Position numbers and translations under genes: made by a program. A stretch of DNA of 64,000 nucleotides from Dugong dugon (taxonomy: Eukaryota; Chordata; Mammalia; Sirenia; Dugongidae), in assembly GCA_030035585.1 (NCBI GenBank), contig CM057476.1, positions 22,614,501 through 22,678,500 on the forward strand, written 5' to 3'. The stretch's first letter is position 1. Each line of letters starts with the position of its first letter. Below the pieces are notes generated by a model. It did no database searches. It was not told where the DNA came from and saw nothing but the letters and a program-made list of their open reading frames with translations. Positions 44,975 through 56,415 of this stretch are shown piece by piece.

Positions 44975-45580
44975 CTTGAAGAATACCAACGACACAAGGA
45001 AAGTATTAGCCCAAGAGACAGAAAGGGCCACACAGATGAGAGACTTCAGCCTGAGACCAGAAGAACTGGATGGTGCCCGGCTACCACCAATGACCACGCT
45101 GACAGGGAGAACGACAGGGAGTCCCTGATGGAGTGGGGGAAGGGTGGGATGCAGAACTCAAATTCTAGTAAAAAGAGCAGACTTAATGGTCTGACTGAGA
45201 CTGGAGGAAACCCAGAAAGCATGGCCCCCGGACTCTCTGTCAACCCAGAACTAAAACCATTCCTGAGGCCAACTCTTCAGACAAAGATTGGACTGGACTG
45301 TGGGACATGAAATGATACTCGCGAAGAGTGTGCCTTTTAGCTCAAGTAGATACAAGAGACTAAACGAGCAGCTTCTGTCTGGAGGTGAGATGGGAAGGTA
45401 GAGAGGGTTAGGAGCTGGTTGAATGAACATGGGCAATCAGGGGTGGAAAGGAGGAGTGTACTGTCACAGTATGGGGAGAGAAATTAGGGTCACATAACAA
45501 TGTATGTATAAATTTTTGTATTGGAAACTAACTTGAGATGTAAACTTCATGTAAACTACAACAATAAAAAAAATAAAAAT
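44975..45580 (+). mobile_element. L1 3'UTR, sense
   Basis: 'aaagtattagcccaagagacagaaagg', 'gatggtgcccggctaccacc', 'tggaggaaacccagaaagcatgg', 'actcttcagacaaagattgg', 'gtagatacaagagactaaacg', ending 'acaataaaaaaaataaaaa'. It reverse-complements the 53.6-54.1 kb segment. The 137-codon frame at 44897-45310 falls in it and is not a gene. Confidence 0.88.
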
Positions 45581-45581
45581 T

Positions 45582-45776
45582 TATTGTTCGTTAGGTGTTG
45601 TCAAGTCAGTTCCAATTATAACGATCCTATGTACAACAGAACAAAATGCTGCCCAGTTCTGTGCCATATTAACAAACCATTGCTATGTTTGAGCCCATTG
45701 TTGCAGTTACTGTGTCACTCCTTCTCTTTGATGGTCTTCCTCTTTTTTGCTAACTCTCTACTTTGCCAAACATGAT
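45582..45776 (-). mobile_element. RTE 3'-end fragment
   Basis: Antisense tail: gttaggtgttgtcaagtcag, then cctatgtacaacagaac and 'ctactttgccaaacatgat'. It is adjacent to the poly(A) of the L1 at its left. Confidence 0.85.
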
Positions 45777-47110
45777 TTCAAAACTTACTATAAAACAACA
45801 GTAATTGAGACAGTATGGTTTTGGCATAATGATAGACATACAGATCAGTGGGATAGAATTGAGAGTCCAGAAATAAAACCATGTGTCTATGGTCAACTGA
45901 TTTTCAACAAGAGCACCAAGATCATTCCATAGGGGAAATTACAGTCTTTTGAACAAATGGTGTTGGGACAAATGAATACCCACATGGAAAAGTATGAAGG
46001 TGGACCCTTACCTAACACCATATACAAAAATTAACTCAAAATGGATCTAAGACCTAAATATAAGATCTAAAACTATAAAACTCTTAGAAGAAAACATAGA
46101 GGTAAATCTTCATGACCTTGAATTTGGCAATGGATTCTTAGCTATGACACCAAAAACACAAGCAACAAAAGAAAAAATAGATAAATTGGACTTCTTAGAA
46201 ATGTAATAGTTCTGTGCTTCAAAGGACACCATCAAGAAATGAAAAGGCAACTCAGAGGATGGGTGAAAATATTTGCAAATCATATGCCTGATAAGGGACT
46301 TGTATCCAGAATACACAAATAACTCTTAAAACTCAACAATAAAAAGACAAATAAGCCAATTAAAAAATGGACAAAGGAAACAGACATTTCTCCAAGGAAG
46401 ATATACAAATGGCAATAAGCACATGAAAAGATACTCAGCATCATTAGTCATCAGGGAAATCCAAATTAAACCACTATGAGATACTACTTCACACCCAGTA
46501 GGATGGCTAGAATCAAAAAGTCAGATAACAACTGCTAGTGAGGATGTGGACAATTTGGAACCCTCAAACACTGCTGGAGGGAATGTAAAATGGTACAGTC
46601 GTTTTGGAAGACAGTTTTGCAGTTCCTCAAATGATAAAGCATAGAGTTACCATATGATTCAGCAATTCCACTCATAGGTATATACCCAAGAGAACTCAAA
46701 ACAGATGTTCAAACAAAAACTTGTACATGAACATTTATAGCAGCATTATTCATAATAGTTAAAAGGTGGACACAACCCAAACTGATGAATGGGTAAACAA
46801 AATGTGGTATATCTATACAATGGAATATTGTTGGCCATAAAAAGGAATGAAGTACTGATACCTGCAAATCGATGAACCTTTAAAACCTAATGCTAAGGGA
46901 AAGAAGCCCGATATAAAAGACCACCTATTGTATGGCTCCATTTATATTCAATGTCCAGAATAGGCAAATCTGTAGAGATGAAAAGTAGATTAATAGTTGC
47001 TTAGGGCTCAGGGCTGGGATGGGGAAAATGCAGAGATAGGTGACAGCTAAAGGGTATAAGGTTTCTTTCTGAGGTTATGAAAATCTTCTAAAATTGACTG
47101 GTGATAGTAG
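45777..47110 (+). mobile_element. Old L1 ORF2 C-terminal half and 3'UTR
   Basis: Sense. It encodes [33 protein letters not shown] and YGQLIFNKS in one frame (45747-45932). Then come nucleotide blocks for 'acatttctccaaggaagatatac', 'gtgaggatgtggacaatttgg', 'attccactcataggtatataccc' and 'cagcattattcataatag'. Stops and shifts throughout. Confidence 0.85.
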
Positions 47111-47582
47111 TCTTTTGATTCTAGCTTCTTTCACTTAGAATAATACATTTGCAAATTGAGGCTCTACTGAATGTTTGGGGTGTTCAACAAGGTCTCTCCA
47201 TTCTGACTGGTCATATATGAACATCTTTCAGCCCTGTAAGAGCTCTGGGAATTCATGTTATTGCATGCATCAGTAGTTTGTTCCTTCTTAGTATTTATCC
47301 ATTTCCCCAATTAAGGAACATTTGGGTTGTTTCCAGTTTGGGGAGATGATTAATAAAGCTGCTATAAACATTTGTGTACATGTTCCTGTGTAAACACAGA
47401 TTATCACTGCACTTGTTATAATAGTGTTTTAAAGCCCTTATTTACTAATTTTATCTTTGCTGACATTTCTAGGTCTGCTTCTACTGACTGATTTTCCCCC
47501 CAATTATATGTCAATTTCCTGTTGCTTTAACTGTCAGTAAATTTTTATTGGATTCTTGACAATAAGAATTTTACATTGTTGA

Positions 47583-48966
47583 CACAATAGCAAAAAGATG
47601 GAAACAACCTAGATGCCCATAAACAGAAGAATGGATAAACAAACTATGGTACATACACACAATGGAGTACTATGCAACAATAAAGCACAATGATGAATCT
47701 GTGAAGCATCTCATAACATGGATGAAACTGGAGGACATTATGCTGTGTGAAATCAGTCAATCACAAAAGGACAAATATTGTGTGAGACCTCTATTGTAAA
47801 AACCCATGAAAAAGTTTACACACAAAAAATAACAATCTTTGTTGGTTACGAGGGATGGGGGGGGGAATACTAAATAGGGAATAGATATGTGGTATCTTTG
47901 ATGAAGGGTGAGATGCTATACAATACCAGGGAAAACAGAACAACTTGTACAAAGGAAGGTCATGGAAGCTCCCTAGACACATCCAAACTCCCTGAGGGAC
48001 TGAATTGCTGGGCAGAGGGCTGTGGGGACCATGGTCTCAGGGAACATCTAGCTCAACTGGCATAACACAGTTTATAAAGACAATGTTCTACATCTACCTG
48101 GTGAGTAGCGTCTGGGGTCTTAAAAGCCTGTGAGCAGCCATCTAAGATACTCCACTGGTCTCACCCCTTAGGGGTCAAGGGAGAATGAAGAGAACAGGAT
48201 ACAAGGAAAAGATTAGTCCAAAGGACTAATTGTCCATAGCTACCAAGGCCTCCACCGGACCAAGTCCAGTACAGCTAGATGGTTCCTGGCTACCACCACT
48301 GACTGCTCTGACCAGGATCACAACAGAGGGTTCTGGACAGAGCTCAAGAAGGATGTAGAACAAAATTCTAAACACACACAAAAAAGACCAGACTTACTGG
48401 CCTAAAAGAGACTGGAGAAACCCCGAGAGTATGGCCCCCAGACACCCTTTCAGCTCAGTGGTGAAGTCACTTCCGAGGTTTATCGTTCAGCCGGGGATTG
48501 GACAGCCCCATAAAACAAAACGGGACTAATGAGGCACAGCAGTCCAGGGACAAGGACTAGAAGGTAGAAGGGGACAGGAAAGCTGTTGATAGGGAACCCA
48601 AGGTTGAGTAAGGACAGTGTTAACATGTAGTGGGGTTGTTAACCATTGTCATAGGGCAATATGTATATAACTGTTTAATGAGAAACTATTTTGTTCTGTA
48701 AACCTTCATTTAAAGTGAGAATAGCAGCACAACTGGAAGAACGTAATCGATGTCACTGAACTGTGCATGTAGAAAGTTTTGAAATGGTGTATCTTTGGCT
48801 ATGTATATTTTCACCAAAAAAAAAAAAAAAAAAAGGTCAAGAAGGGGAGGGTTGACATGTTGTGGGGTTGTTAACCAATGTCATAAAACAATATGTGTAC
48901 TGACTGTTTAATGAGAAACTATTTGTTCTATAAATTTTCACCTGAAGTACAAGTTAAAAAAAAAAA
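47583..48966 (+). mobile_element. Young L1, 5'-truncated, 19-bp target-site duplication
   Basis: Perfect direct repeat aagaattttacattgttga at 47564-47582 and 48967-48985. It begins in the ORF2 C-terminus ('aaaagatggaaacaacctag', 'atggagtactatgcaacaataaag', 'atgctgtgtgaaatcag'), then a 3'UTR of about 1.1 kb ending in poly(A). Inside the 3'UTR a ~20-base poly(A) (about 48818-48836) is followed by a second copy of an upstream module. Confidence 0.95.
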
Positions 48967-49164
48967 AAGAATTTTACATTGTTGAGCATTTGGATTTTGT
49001 TGTCTTCCTCTAAAAAGTGTTGAATTTTGTTTTGACAGCCAGATAAGCTATGTGTAGATCAGCTTGATCCTTTCAAGGCTTGGTTTTTTGTTGTTGTTAG
49101 AGTAAGTCTGGAAGCCTTTACTGAAGGGTTTAGTTCTACTGTTAAGGTGTAATCCTTCTGGAGT

Positions 49165-49257
49165 CTCTACTGAATGTTTGGGGTGTTCACCAAGGTCTCT
49201 CCATTCTGACTGGTCATATATGAACATCTCCCAGCCCTGTGACAAATCTGGGAATTC
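49165..49257 (+). repeat. ~92-bp duplicate of 47163-47254
   Basis: 'ctctactgaatgtttggggtg', 'tctccattctgactggtcat', 'ctgggaattc' recur with about six differences. The left copy interrupts an antisense L1 sequence. Confidence 0.9.
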
Positions 49258-49766
49258 TTTAGCTTACAGTTCTCCAACTCCAATCTTGTGGAGTTTCAAC
49301 TTACATATGAGAAGCTGAATATTCAACCAAAAACTCAGGGAGATCCCTATGCTGATTTCTGGAGTTCTTTCTCTGTATAGTTCCCTCCCCTCTCATATTC
49401 TGTCCCCCAAATTCCAACTATCTCAGCTTCCCCAAACTCCAATATTTGTTTCCTCAACTCAGCAAGATTGTCATGCTCTGCTAGGGTTACCCCTCCCTGA
49501 GCTAGAGGTCTGGAAAGTGGCTCCTGACAGAAAGTCAAGGCAACGCTGAGGGTCATCTTGTTTTTCTTCTTTCAGGCATCACAGTTCTGCACTACCTGTT
49601 GTAAAATATCAGAAAACAGTCTGCCCAGTTTTCTAGTTGTTTACAGGAGGGCAGGTCTGTTACTCCTTCAAGGCCAAAAGTGGAATTTGATCATTCAGTT
49701 ACAAGGTTTTTACCTCTTTTCTGGGACTTTTCACATACTCCCCTACAGGGAAGAATATATGGTTTA

Positions 49767-49985
49767 ATGGATCAAGTATAAGCTTTGGAGGCAGAAAGAC
49801 CTAGGTTCAAATACTGATTCTATTGCCTTCTAGTTGGGCAATCGTGTACATGTTATTTAATGTCTTTGAACTTCTGTTTCTTCGACTATAAAATGCTATG
49901 CAAAGTTGTTGGGATTAACTGAGGCCATGTGTATATAAATCCTTTTGTAGGCACTCAATAAATGTGACTATTATTACTTAGATAA
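49767..49985 (+). mobile_element. MIR SINE
   Basis: Sense MIR: 'tttggaggcagaaagacctaggttcaaata', 'gggcaatcgtgtacatgttatttaatg', 'tgttgggattaactgaggccatg', 'ggcactcaataaatgtgac'. Confidence 0.82.
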
Positions 49986-50169
49986 TAGCTATTTGTTTAT
50001 GTTTCACTTCCCCTAAGTAATTTTGAATCAGGAATTTGGTCTGTTTATCTTTGCGTGCACTACTCAAGCATGGTAGGAATCCATGTAAGTTTGTTGACTA
50101 GGTAAATGCTGTTAACTTGTGGTTGATTGAAACGTTGTTTTAAACTTTCTTTGCAAAGAGCTTCCCGTG

Positions 50170-51513
50170 TTGTTATTGTTGTTAGGTGCCATTGAGTCGG
50201 TTCCAACTCATAGCAACCCTATGTACAACAGAATGAGACACTGCCTGGTCCTGCACCATCCTCATAATTACTGATATGTTTGAGCCCATTGTTGCAGCCA
50301 CTGTGTCAATCCATCTCATTGAGGGTCTTCCCTTGTTCGATGACCCACTATCTTACCAAGCATGATGTCCTTCTCCAGGGACTTGTCCCTCCTCATAACA
50401 TGTCCCAAGTACGTGAGACAAAGTCTCACCATCCTCGCTTCTAAGGAGCATTCTGGCTGTACTTCTTCCAAGACAGACTTATTTGTTCTTCTGGAAGTCC
50501 ATGGTATATTCAATATTCTTCACCAACACCATAATTCAAAGGCATCAATTTTTCTTTGGTCTTCCTCATTCACTGTCCAGCTTTCACATGCATATGAGGC
50601 GACTGAAAATATCATGGCTTGGGTCAGGTGCGCCTTATTTCTTAAAGTAACATCTTTGCTTTTCAACACTTTAAACAGGTCTTTTGCAGCAGATTTGCCC
50701 AATGCAATACATTGTTTGATTTTTTTGACTGCTGCTTCCATGGGCATTGATTGTGGATCCAAGTAAAATGAAACTCCTGACAACTTCAACCTTTTCTCCA
50801 TTTATCATGATGTTGCTTATAGGTTCAGTTGTGAGGATTTTTGTTTTCTTTATGTTGAGGTGTAATCCATACTGAAGGCTGTAGTCTTTGATCTTCATTA
50901 GTAAGTGCTTCAAGCCCTCTTCACTTTCAGCAAAGAAGGTTGTGTCATCTGCATAGTGCAGGCTGTTAATGAGTCTTTCTCCAATCCTGATGCTGCCTTC
51001 TTCTTCATATAGTCCAGCTTCTCAGATTATTTGCTCAGCAAACAGACTGAATAAGTATGTTGAAGGGATACAACCCTGACACACACAATTTCCTGGTTTT
51101 GAAACACGCAGTATCTCATTGCTCTGTTCAAATGACTGCCTCTTGGTTTATGAACAGGTTCCACATGAGCACAATTCTGGAATTCCCATTCTTCTCAATG
51201 TTATCCATCATTTGTTATGATCCACACAGTCAAATGCCTTTGCTAGTCAATAAAACACAGGTAAACATCTTTCTGGTATTCTCTGCTTTCAGAGATCCAT
51301 CTCATGTTAGCAGTGATATCCCTTGTTCCATGTCCTCTTCTGAATCCGGCTTGAATTTCTGGCAGTTCCCTGTCGAGGTACTGCTGCAACCATTTTTGAA
51401 TTATCTTCAGCAAAATTTTACTTGTGTGTGATATTAATGATATTGTTCAATAATTACCGCATTCTGTTGGATCACATTTCTTGAGAATGGGCACAAACAT
51501 GGATCTCTTCATG
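50170..51513 (-). mobile_element. RTE (BovB-type) LINE, longest copy here, RT domain present
   Basis: Minus strand, ~1.34 kb, from the (gtt)n-bounded tail inward. Broken frames spell ACESWTVNEEDQRKIDAFELWCW (50520-50801), then NIPWTSRRTNKSVLEEVQPECSLEARMV (50316-50513) and KHLLMKIKDYSLQYGLHLNIKKTK (50671-50913). The YADD motif (complement 50944-50955) is intact in sequence. Upstream RT blocks continue to about 51513. Nucleotide order shows at least two frameshifts. Confidence 0.9.
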
Positions 51514-51627
51514 TAGGCTTCTTTAAGTGTCAAAATAGTGCCATTAGTAATCACAATAGTCCCATTAATTATAACATTTCTGTTTGTTCTGGATTTGGTT
51601 ATCAAAACAGGAGGGGCCCTCTATCAT

Positions 51628-52040
51628 GTTGTTGTTGTTGTTAGGTGCCGTTGAGTTAGTTCCAACTCATAGTGACCCCATGTACAACAGAATGAAACTC
51701 TGCCCAGTCCTGCGCTATCCTCACAATCACTGCCGTGTTTGAGCCCACTGTTGCAGCCACTGTGTCAATCCATCTCACTAAGGGTCTTCCTCTCTTTCAC
51801 TGACCCTCTACTTTACCAAGTATGATGTCCTTCTCCAGGGACTGGTCCATCCTGATACCATGTGCAAAGTACGTGAGACAAAGTTTCACCATCCTCGCTT
51901 CTAAGGAGCATTCCAACCGTACTTCTTCCAAGACAGATTTGTTCGTTCTTCCAGCAGTCAATGGTATATTCAATATATTGTTCGCCTAAACCATAATTCA
52001 AGGCATTAGTTCTTCCTTGATCTTCCTTATTCATTCTCCA
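51628..52040 (-). mobile_element. RTE 3'-end fragment
   Basis: Second, separate copy in the same orientation, starting with (gtt)5 and ttaggtgccgttgagttag. It covers only the C-terminal coding part. It lies 115 bases beyond the previous RTE. Confidence 0.9.
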
Positions 52041-52597
52041 TACTAGAAGAAGCAGATTTGAGGTGGTGGTTCTATAAATTATATACTTCCGTTTCTAGCT
52101 CTTCTGGTATACCATTGTCTGAAGGACTGGTTTTCTCAAGTTTTAGATACTAGTTTTGAGATACTCATGTAAATGCTAAAAGAATTACTCTCCTCATAAT
52201 GCCTGGATTTGTTACAATTCATAATCTCTTCTATTTACCAATAGACAATTTTGCTTCAAACGGAAAACTAGAAGCACATATAGAAGTATTAGAAAAATCA
52301 GCCAACTAAATATAGTTCTAGATAATTAAGTAACATTATCATTATATTTTTTCCAACATGTAATTTATAAAATCTCAATAAAGCTTCATTTTGAAAAAAT
52401 CCAAGTTTAAATAAAACCTAACCTAAAATATTACTACACTGATTTTAGTCTTGCTCTTTTTTTTCTTACAGAACTAATTTCTTTTAATGCTAGGATTTAA
52501 TAGTGATAACATCCGAAGTGTTCCTACCTAAGATTACTCACTATGCTCAACTTTTCTTCCACTATAATATATATTAATATACTCTTTTTTTCCTTAG
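52041..52597. other. No recognised repeat; ends at a splice-acceptor-like tract
   Basis: AT-rich. The last ~20 bases (actctttttttccttag) form a strong polypyrimidine-AG. Confidence 0.4.
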
Positions 52598-52702
52598 GCA
52601 AGTGAAACATATTCAGATCATCACGGTGGCTCTTCCCACTCACAACAGGAAGGAAACAATTCTCTGATATGTTATAGAATGATTCATACAAAAAAGAAAT
52701 GA
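52598..52702 (+). CDS. Weak candidate terminal coding exon
   Basis: Directly after ctttttttccttag an open frame of 34 codons runs to TGA. The peptide is hydrophilic (ASETYSDHHGGSSHSQQEG, then NNSLICYRMIHTKKK). AATAAA follows within about 95 bases (near 52795) and again near 52991. Not recognised. It points opposite to the 7.7-kb candidate, so if both were real, two overlapping or intron-nested genes would be needed. Confidence 0.18.
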   Translation, partial: ASETYSDHHGGSSHSQQEGNNSLICYRMIHTKKK

Positions 52703-53208
52703 CTTGTAAGATTGATGGGAAAATCAACCAACTTTCATTCTTCTTTGCACGGTTAACAGAGGATAACTGTTACATTCTGTAATGCAAAACAGAAAAATAA
52801 ATTGAAAAAAATTTCCCATTTGAGAAAAAGAAACTTAGTGATAGGACTGTAGTCCCAATGACGAAGAGAGGATGATATGTGGTTTTTAGGGCTTAATATT
52901 TTCTGTAGATAATGTGCCTCCTACAACATTTTCAATAATCATCTCCACTTCCAAGAATCTGAGCTATTCTTCCTGACACTACATTGTATCAAATAAAGCA
53001 TATACGCTTCACCAGATGTGATGCTATGAAAATCATCATACTATACCTTAAAAATGCAAGACTTCAGTTCAAAATTTAGTGGAAGAAAATAAGTTCTGAA
53101 TGAAAAGGCTCTGTTTTAAGCTACTGGCTGGAATACAAAACAATTCTAAAGATTCAGGAAATATCTTTCTACTCCACACTTAAATGGTGACACTTACTTT
53201 ACATCCTT
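52703..53208. other. Unassigned
   Basis: No recognised repeat. Would be 3'UTR if the preceding candidate exon were real. Confidence 0.35.
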
Positions 53209-53562
53209 ATTTCTTTTTTTTTTTTTTTTATAAAATTTTACTGTATTTTGGGGGAAAGTATACACAACAAAATAGGTTCTCATTCAACAATTTCTGCACA
53301 TATTGTTTAGTGACATTGGTTACATTCTTCACACTGTGTCAATATTCTCATTATTTCCTTTCCAGTTGCTCTGTTTCCAATAACCTAGTCTCCCAATGCC
53401 CCCCCACCCCCACTCCGCCACCCTTCTCATCTTTGCTTTAGAGTAATTGTTGAACATTTGGTCTCATGTAGATGATTTTTTAAAGGAGCACAGTACTCAC
53501 AGGTGATATTCTTGATTTTATGAGCTAACCTGCTATTTAGCTAAAAGGTGACTTCAGGGGAT
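53209..53562 (-). mobile_element. L1 3'UTR end, antisense
   Basis: Poly(T), then 'attttactgtattttgggggaaag', 'ggttctcattcaacaatttctg', 'agtgacattggttacattcttcacactgtg', 'ggtctcatgtagatgattt'. Parallels 13.05-13.43 kb. Confidence 0.75.
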
Positions 53563-55665
53563 AGTTTTTTTTTTTTTTAAATTGTGTTTTAAGTGAAAGT
53601 TTACAATTGAAGTCAGTTTCTCTTACAAAAATTTATACACACATAGCTATGTGACCCTAGTTGCTCTCCCTATACTGAGACAACACACTCCTTTCCACCC
53701 CGGATTTCCTGTGTCCATTCAATCAGCTCCTGACCCTCTCTGCCTTCTCATCTTGCCTCTGGACCGGAGGTGCCCATTTAGTCTCATGTATCTACTTGAG
53801 CTAAGAAGCACACTCCCCACAAGTATCACTTTATGTCCCATAGTCCAGTCTAATCTTTGTCTGAAGAGTTGGCCTCGGGGAATGGTTTCAGCTCCGGGCC
53901 AACAGAGAGTCCAGGGACCATGTCTTCTGGGGTCCCTCCAGTCTCAGACCATTAAGTCTGGTCTTTTTACCAGAATTTGAGTTCTGCATCCCATTTTTCT
54001 CCTGCTCTGTCAGGGACTCTCTGTTTTGTTCCTTGTGAGGGCAGTCATTGGTCGTAGTCGGGTACCCTCTAGTTCTTCTCGTCTCAGGCTGATGGGAGTC
54101 TCTGGTTTATGTGGCCCTTTCTGTCTCTTGGGCTAATATTTTTCTTGTGTCTTTGGTGTTCTTCATTTTCCTTTACTCCAGGTCAGTTGGGACCAATTGA
54201 TGCATCTTAGATGGCCACTCGCTAGCTTTTAAGACCCCAGATGCCACTCACCAAAGTGGGATGTAGAACATTTTCTTAATAAACTTTGTTATGCCAATTG
54301 ACCTAGATGTCTCAGGGGACAGTTTTGAGTCTAGGTTTAAGGAGTATCTCAGGGCAACAGTCGCAGGGATTCCTCCAGTCTTGACCAGTCCAGTAAGTGT
54401 GGAATTTTTAAAAATTTGATGTTCTGTTTCACATTTTTCTCCCTTTCTATCAGGATCCATATATTGTGTTTCTGATCAGAACGTTTGGTAGTGGTAGCCG
54501 GGCACCATCTAGTTCTTCTGGTCTCAGGGTAGAGGAGGCTGTGGTTCAGATAGACAACTAGTCCTGTAGACTAGTTTATTCTCTGAATTTTCAGTTTTCT
54601 TTTCTCTTTTGCTCTGGATGAGCCAGAAAGAAACAGTTGTGTCTTAGATGGCTGCAAGGAAGCTTTTAAGACTTCAAACTAGGATGCAGAACATAAACTT
54701 TATGAACTATATTATGCCAATTGATTGAGTTGTCCCATGAGACTATGGCCCTAAGCCTTCAAACCACAAAAACCAATCCCATGAGGTGATTGGTTATATC
54801 TAAGAATATCAGTATCTATGAACCCTATTTGTATAATATACATCCTTTTTTGTTGGTTGCTTGTTGTTGCAAAATTATATATGCATTAAACCAAAAAAAA
54901 CCCATTGCCATCAGGTCGATTCTGACTCATAGCAATCCTACAGGACAGACTAGAACTGCCCCCTAGCATTTCCAAGGAGCGGCTGGTGGATTTGAACTGC
55001 TGACCTTTTGGTTAGCAGCTGATCTCTTAACCACTGTGCCACCAGGGCTCCTAGCATTTACCAAAAATCCTTTTTCTTGTGTACAACTTAGTGATATAAT
55101 TTACCTTTGTGAAGCAGTGCATACTTCACCCACATTTGGTGTTACGTTTACCATCACCAAAAATAAAAAGTGTTTACTATTTAGAGAATGATTCTCCTTC
55201 TCCCCTCATCCACTCTCCCCTGGTAACCACCAATGAACACTGGTCTCTGTATTTATACCTATTCTGTCTTTTCATAAAAGTGAGATCAAACAGTATTTGT
55301 CCTTTTGTGATGGACTTATTTTGATCAGCATAATGTCCTCCAGACTTATCCATATTGCAAGATGTTTTGAGAATTCATCATTATTAATGGTTGTGTAGTA
55401 GTCCATTGTATGTATAAACATTTTGTTTATCCATTCATCAGTTGATGGGCATTTAGGTTGTTTCCATCTTTTTGCTATTATGAATAGTGCTGCAAAGAAC
55501 ACAGGTGTACATATGTCTGTTTGTGTCTCTTCTACTAGATCTCTAGGGCATATACCCAGAAGTGGAATTGCTGGATCATAAGGTAGCTCTATTTCTAACT
55601 CTTTGAGGAAGCACCGCACTGTCTTCCATCACAGTTGTATCTTTAACATTCCCACCAGAAGTGGA
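53563..55665 (-). mobile_element. L1 3'UTR and ORF2 C-terminus, antisense
   Basis: Long 3'UTR (poly(T), 'gtctcatgtatctacttgagc', 'gggtaccctctagttcttctcgtctcagg', 'gcatcttagatggccactc'). Then comes an open ORF2 C-terminal frame at 55272-55619: LEIELPYDPAIPLLGICPRD, IAKRWKQPKCPSTDEW, SLEDIMLIKISPSQKDKY. A second, duplicated run of 3'UTR blocks starts near 54320 (compare 53880 and 54340, 53990 and 54420). An AfroSINE interrupts it. Confidence 0.85.
54893..55052 (-). mobile_element. AfroSINE, short subfamily
   Basis: Antisense, A-rich left end, tail 'gccatcaggtcgattctgac', head ending 'tgtgccaccagggctcc'. Approximate direct repeats gcattaaaccaaaaa and gcatttaccaaaaa flank it. Lacks the ~40-bp block. 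Confidence 0.88.
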
Positions 55666-55667
55666 AT

Positions 55668-55845
55668 GGGAAAATGGAGGATGACCACATCACATCACAA
55701 AATGGAGAATGAATACATCATTACATAAATGCCAAATCACATCATTACATAACTACCAAATTACATCATTACATAAATGCCAAACCACTGAGAATCATGG
55801 CCCAGCCAAGGTGACACATAACCTTAACCATCACACCCAGTGTTA
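55668..55845 (-). mobile_element. MaLR-type LTR end with 24-bp tandem array
   Basis: Antisense LTR end 'aatcatggcccagccaagg', 'tgacacataaccttaaccatcac', as at 39.8 kb. Before it, three 24-bp units (acatcattacataaatgcca...) span 55715-55786. Because 24 is a multiple of three, a spurious frame repeats TSLHKCQI. Confidence 0.8.
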
Positions 55846-56415
55846 CTCTCGCCTCACACGTTGGTGTTCGTTACTGTCAGACATATGTTGTTAATGTGGA
55901 AAATAGTTGGACAGTAGATTTCTTACCATTGTTGTAAATGTGAAATGTCAGATAATGAGATAGTTGGTAAGTGAGGAGTAGGTGTATAGTGTGTATGTTT
56001 GAACATGTACTTAAAAAGCAAACTATTCATTGTAACTAGTTTATCAAATGATACTGAGTTGGTTCTTTAGAAATACTGTGGCTCTTATAAGAAAACAGTA
56101 TTCTCTGCCTTTAGCTCCTCCTCAAAAAACATCATTTGTATTAATTATTTATGTATTACAGATGAGAAAAATGTAACATTCTGGATCAAGACTCCTAGGT
56201 TCAAATGAAAGGCCTAGAAAAAAACCTGCATGGAGTATCTACCAACTCTTTAGAACATGGAGATATAAAGGTTCATAAGGATCTCAGAAAATTAAAAATG
56301 ATAGCATAGGGACCCCCTACCTAAAAATATGATAAAAATATTAACTCCCAAAGAGCTGTAATGGCTTAATAAACTAGGATCATAGATCTTCAAAGGAGAC
56401 CCGGGCAACATAACC
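55846..56415. other. No recognised feature
   Basis: Unassigned AT-rich sequence. Ends in the poly(A) of the next SINE. Confidence 0.45.

Larger units (their letters stand above)
47111..49700 (-). mobile_element. Old L1M-type sequence, antisense, hosting a young L1
   Basis: 'tctagcttctttcacttagaataat', 'gttattgcatgcatcagtagtttgttcc' and 'aggaacatttgggttgtttccagtt' are antisense L1. Further right, 'ggattttgttgtcttcctctaaaaagtg', 'cagatcagcttgatcctttc' and 'tctgttactccttcaaggccaaaag' look like an old L1 UTR. The 1.38-kb L1 at 47583-48966 splits it. Confidence 0.6.

Noticed and set aside
44897..45310. 137-codon plus-strand frame
   Set aside because: It spans an AfroSINE tail and an L1 3'UTR. 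The same UTR occurs elsewhere in the window without an open frame.
51057..51431. 124-codon plus-strand frame
   Set aside because: Antisense of the RTE RT domain at 50170-51513.
53651..53980. 109-codon plus-strand frame
   Set aside because: Antisense reading of an L1 3'UTR; no family or splice support.
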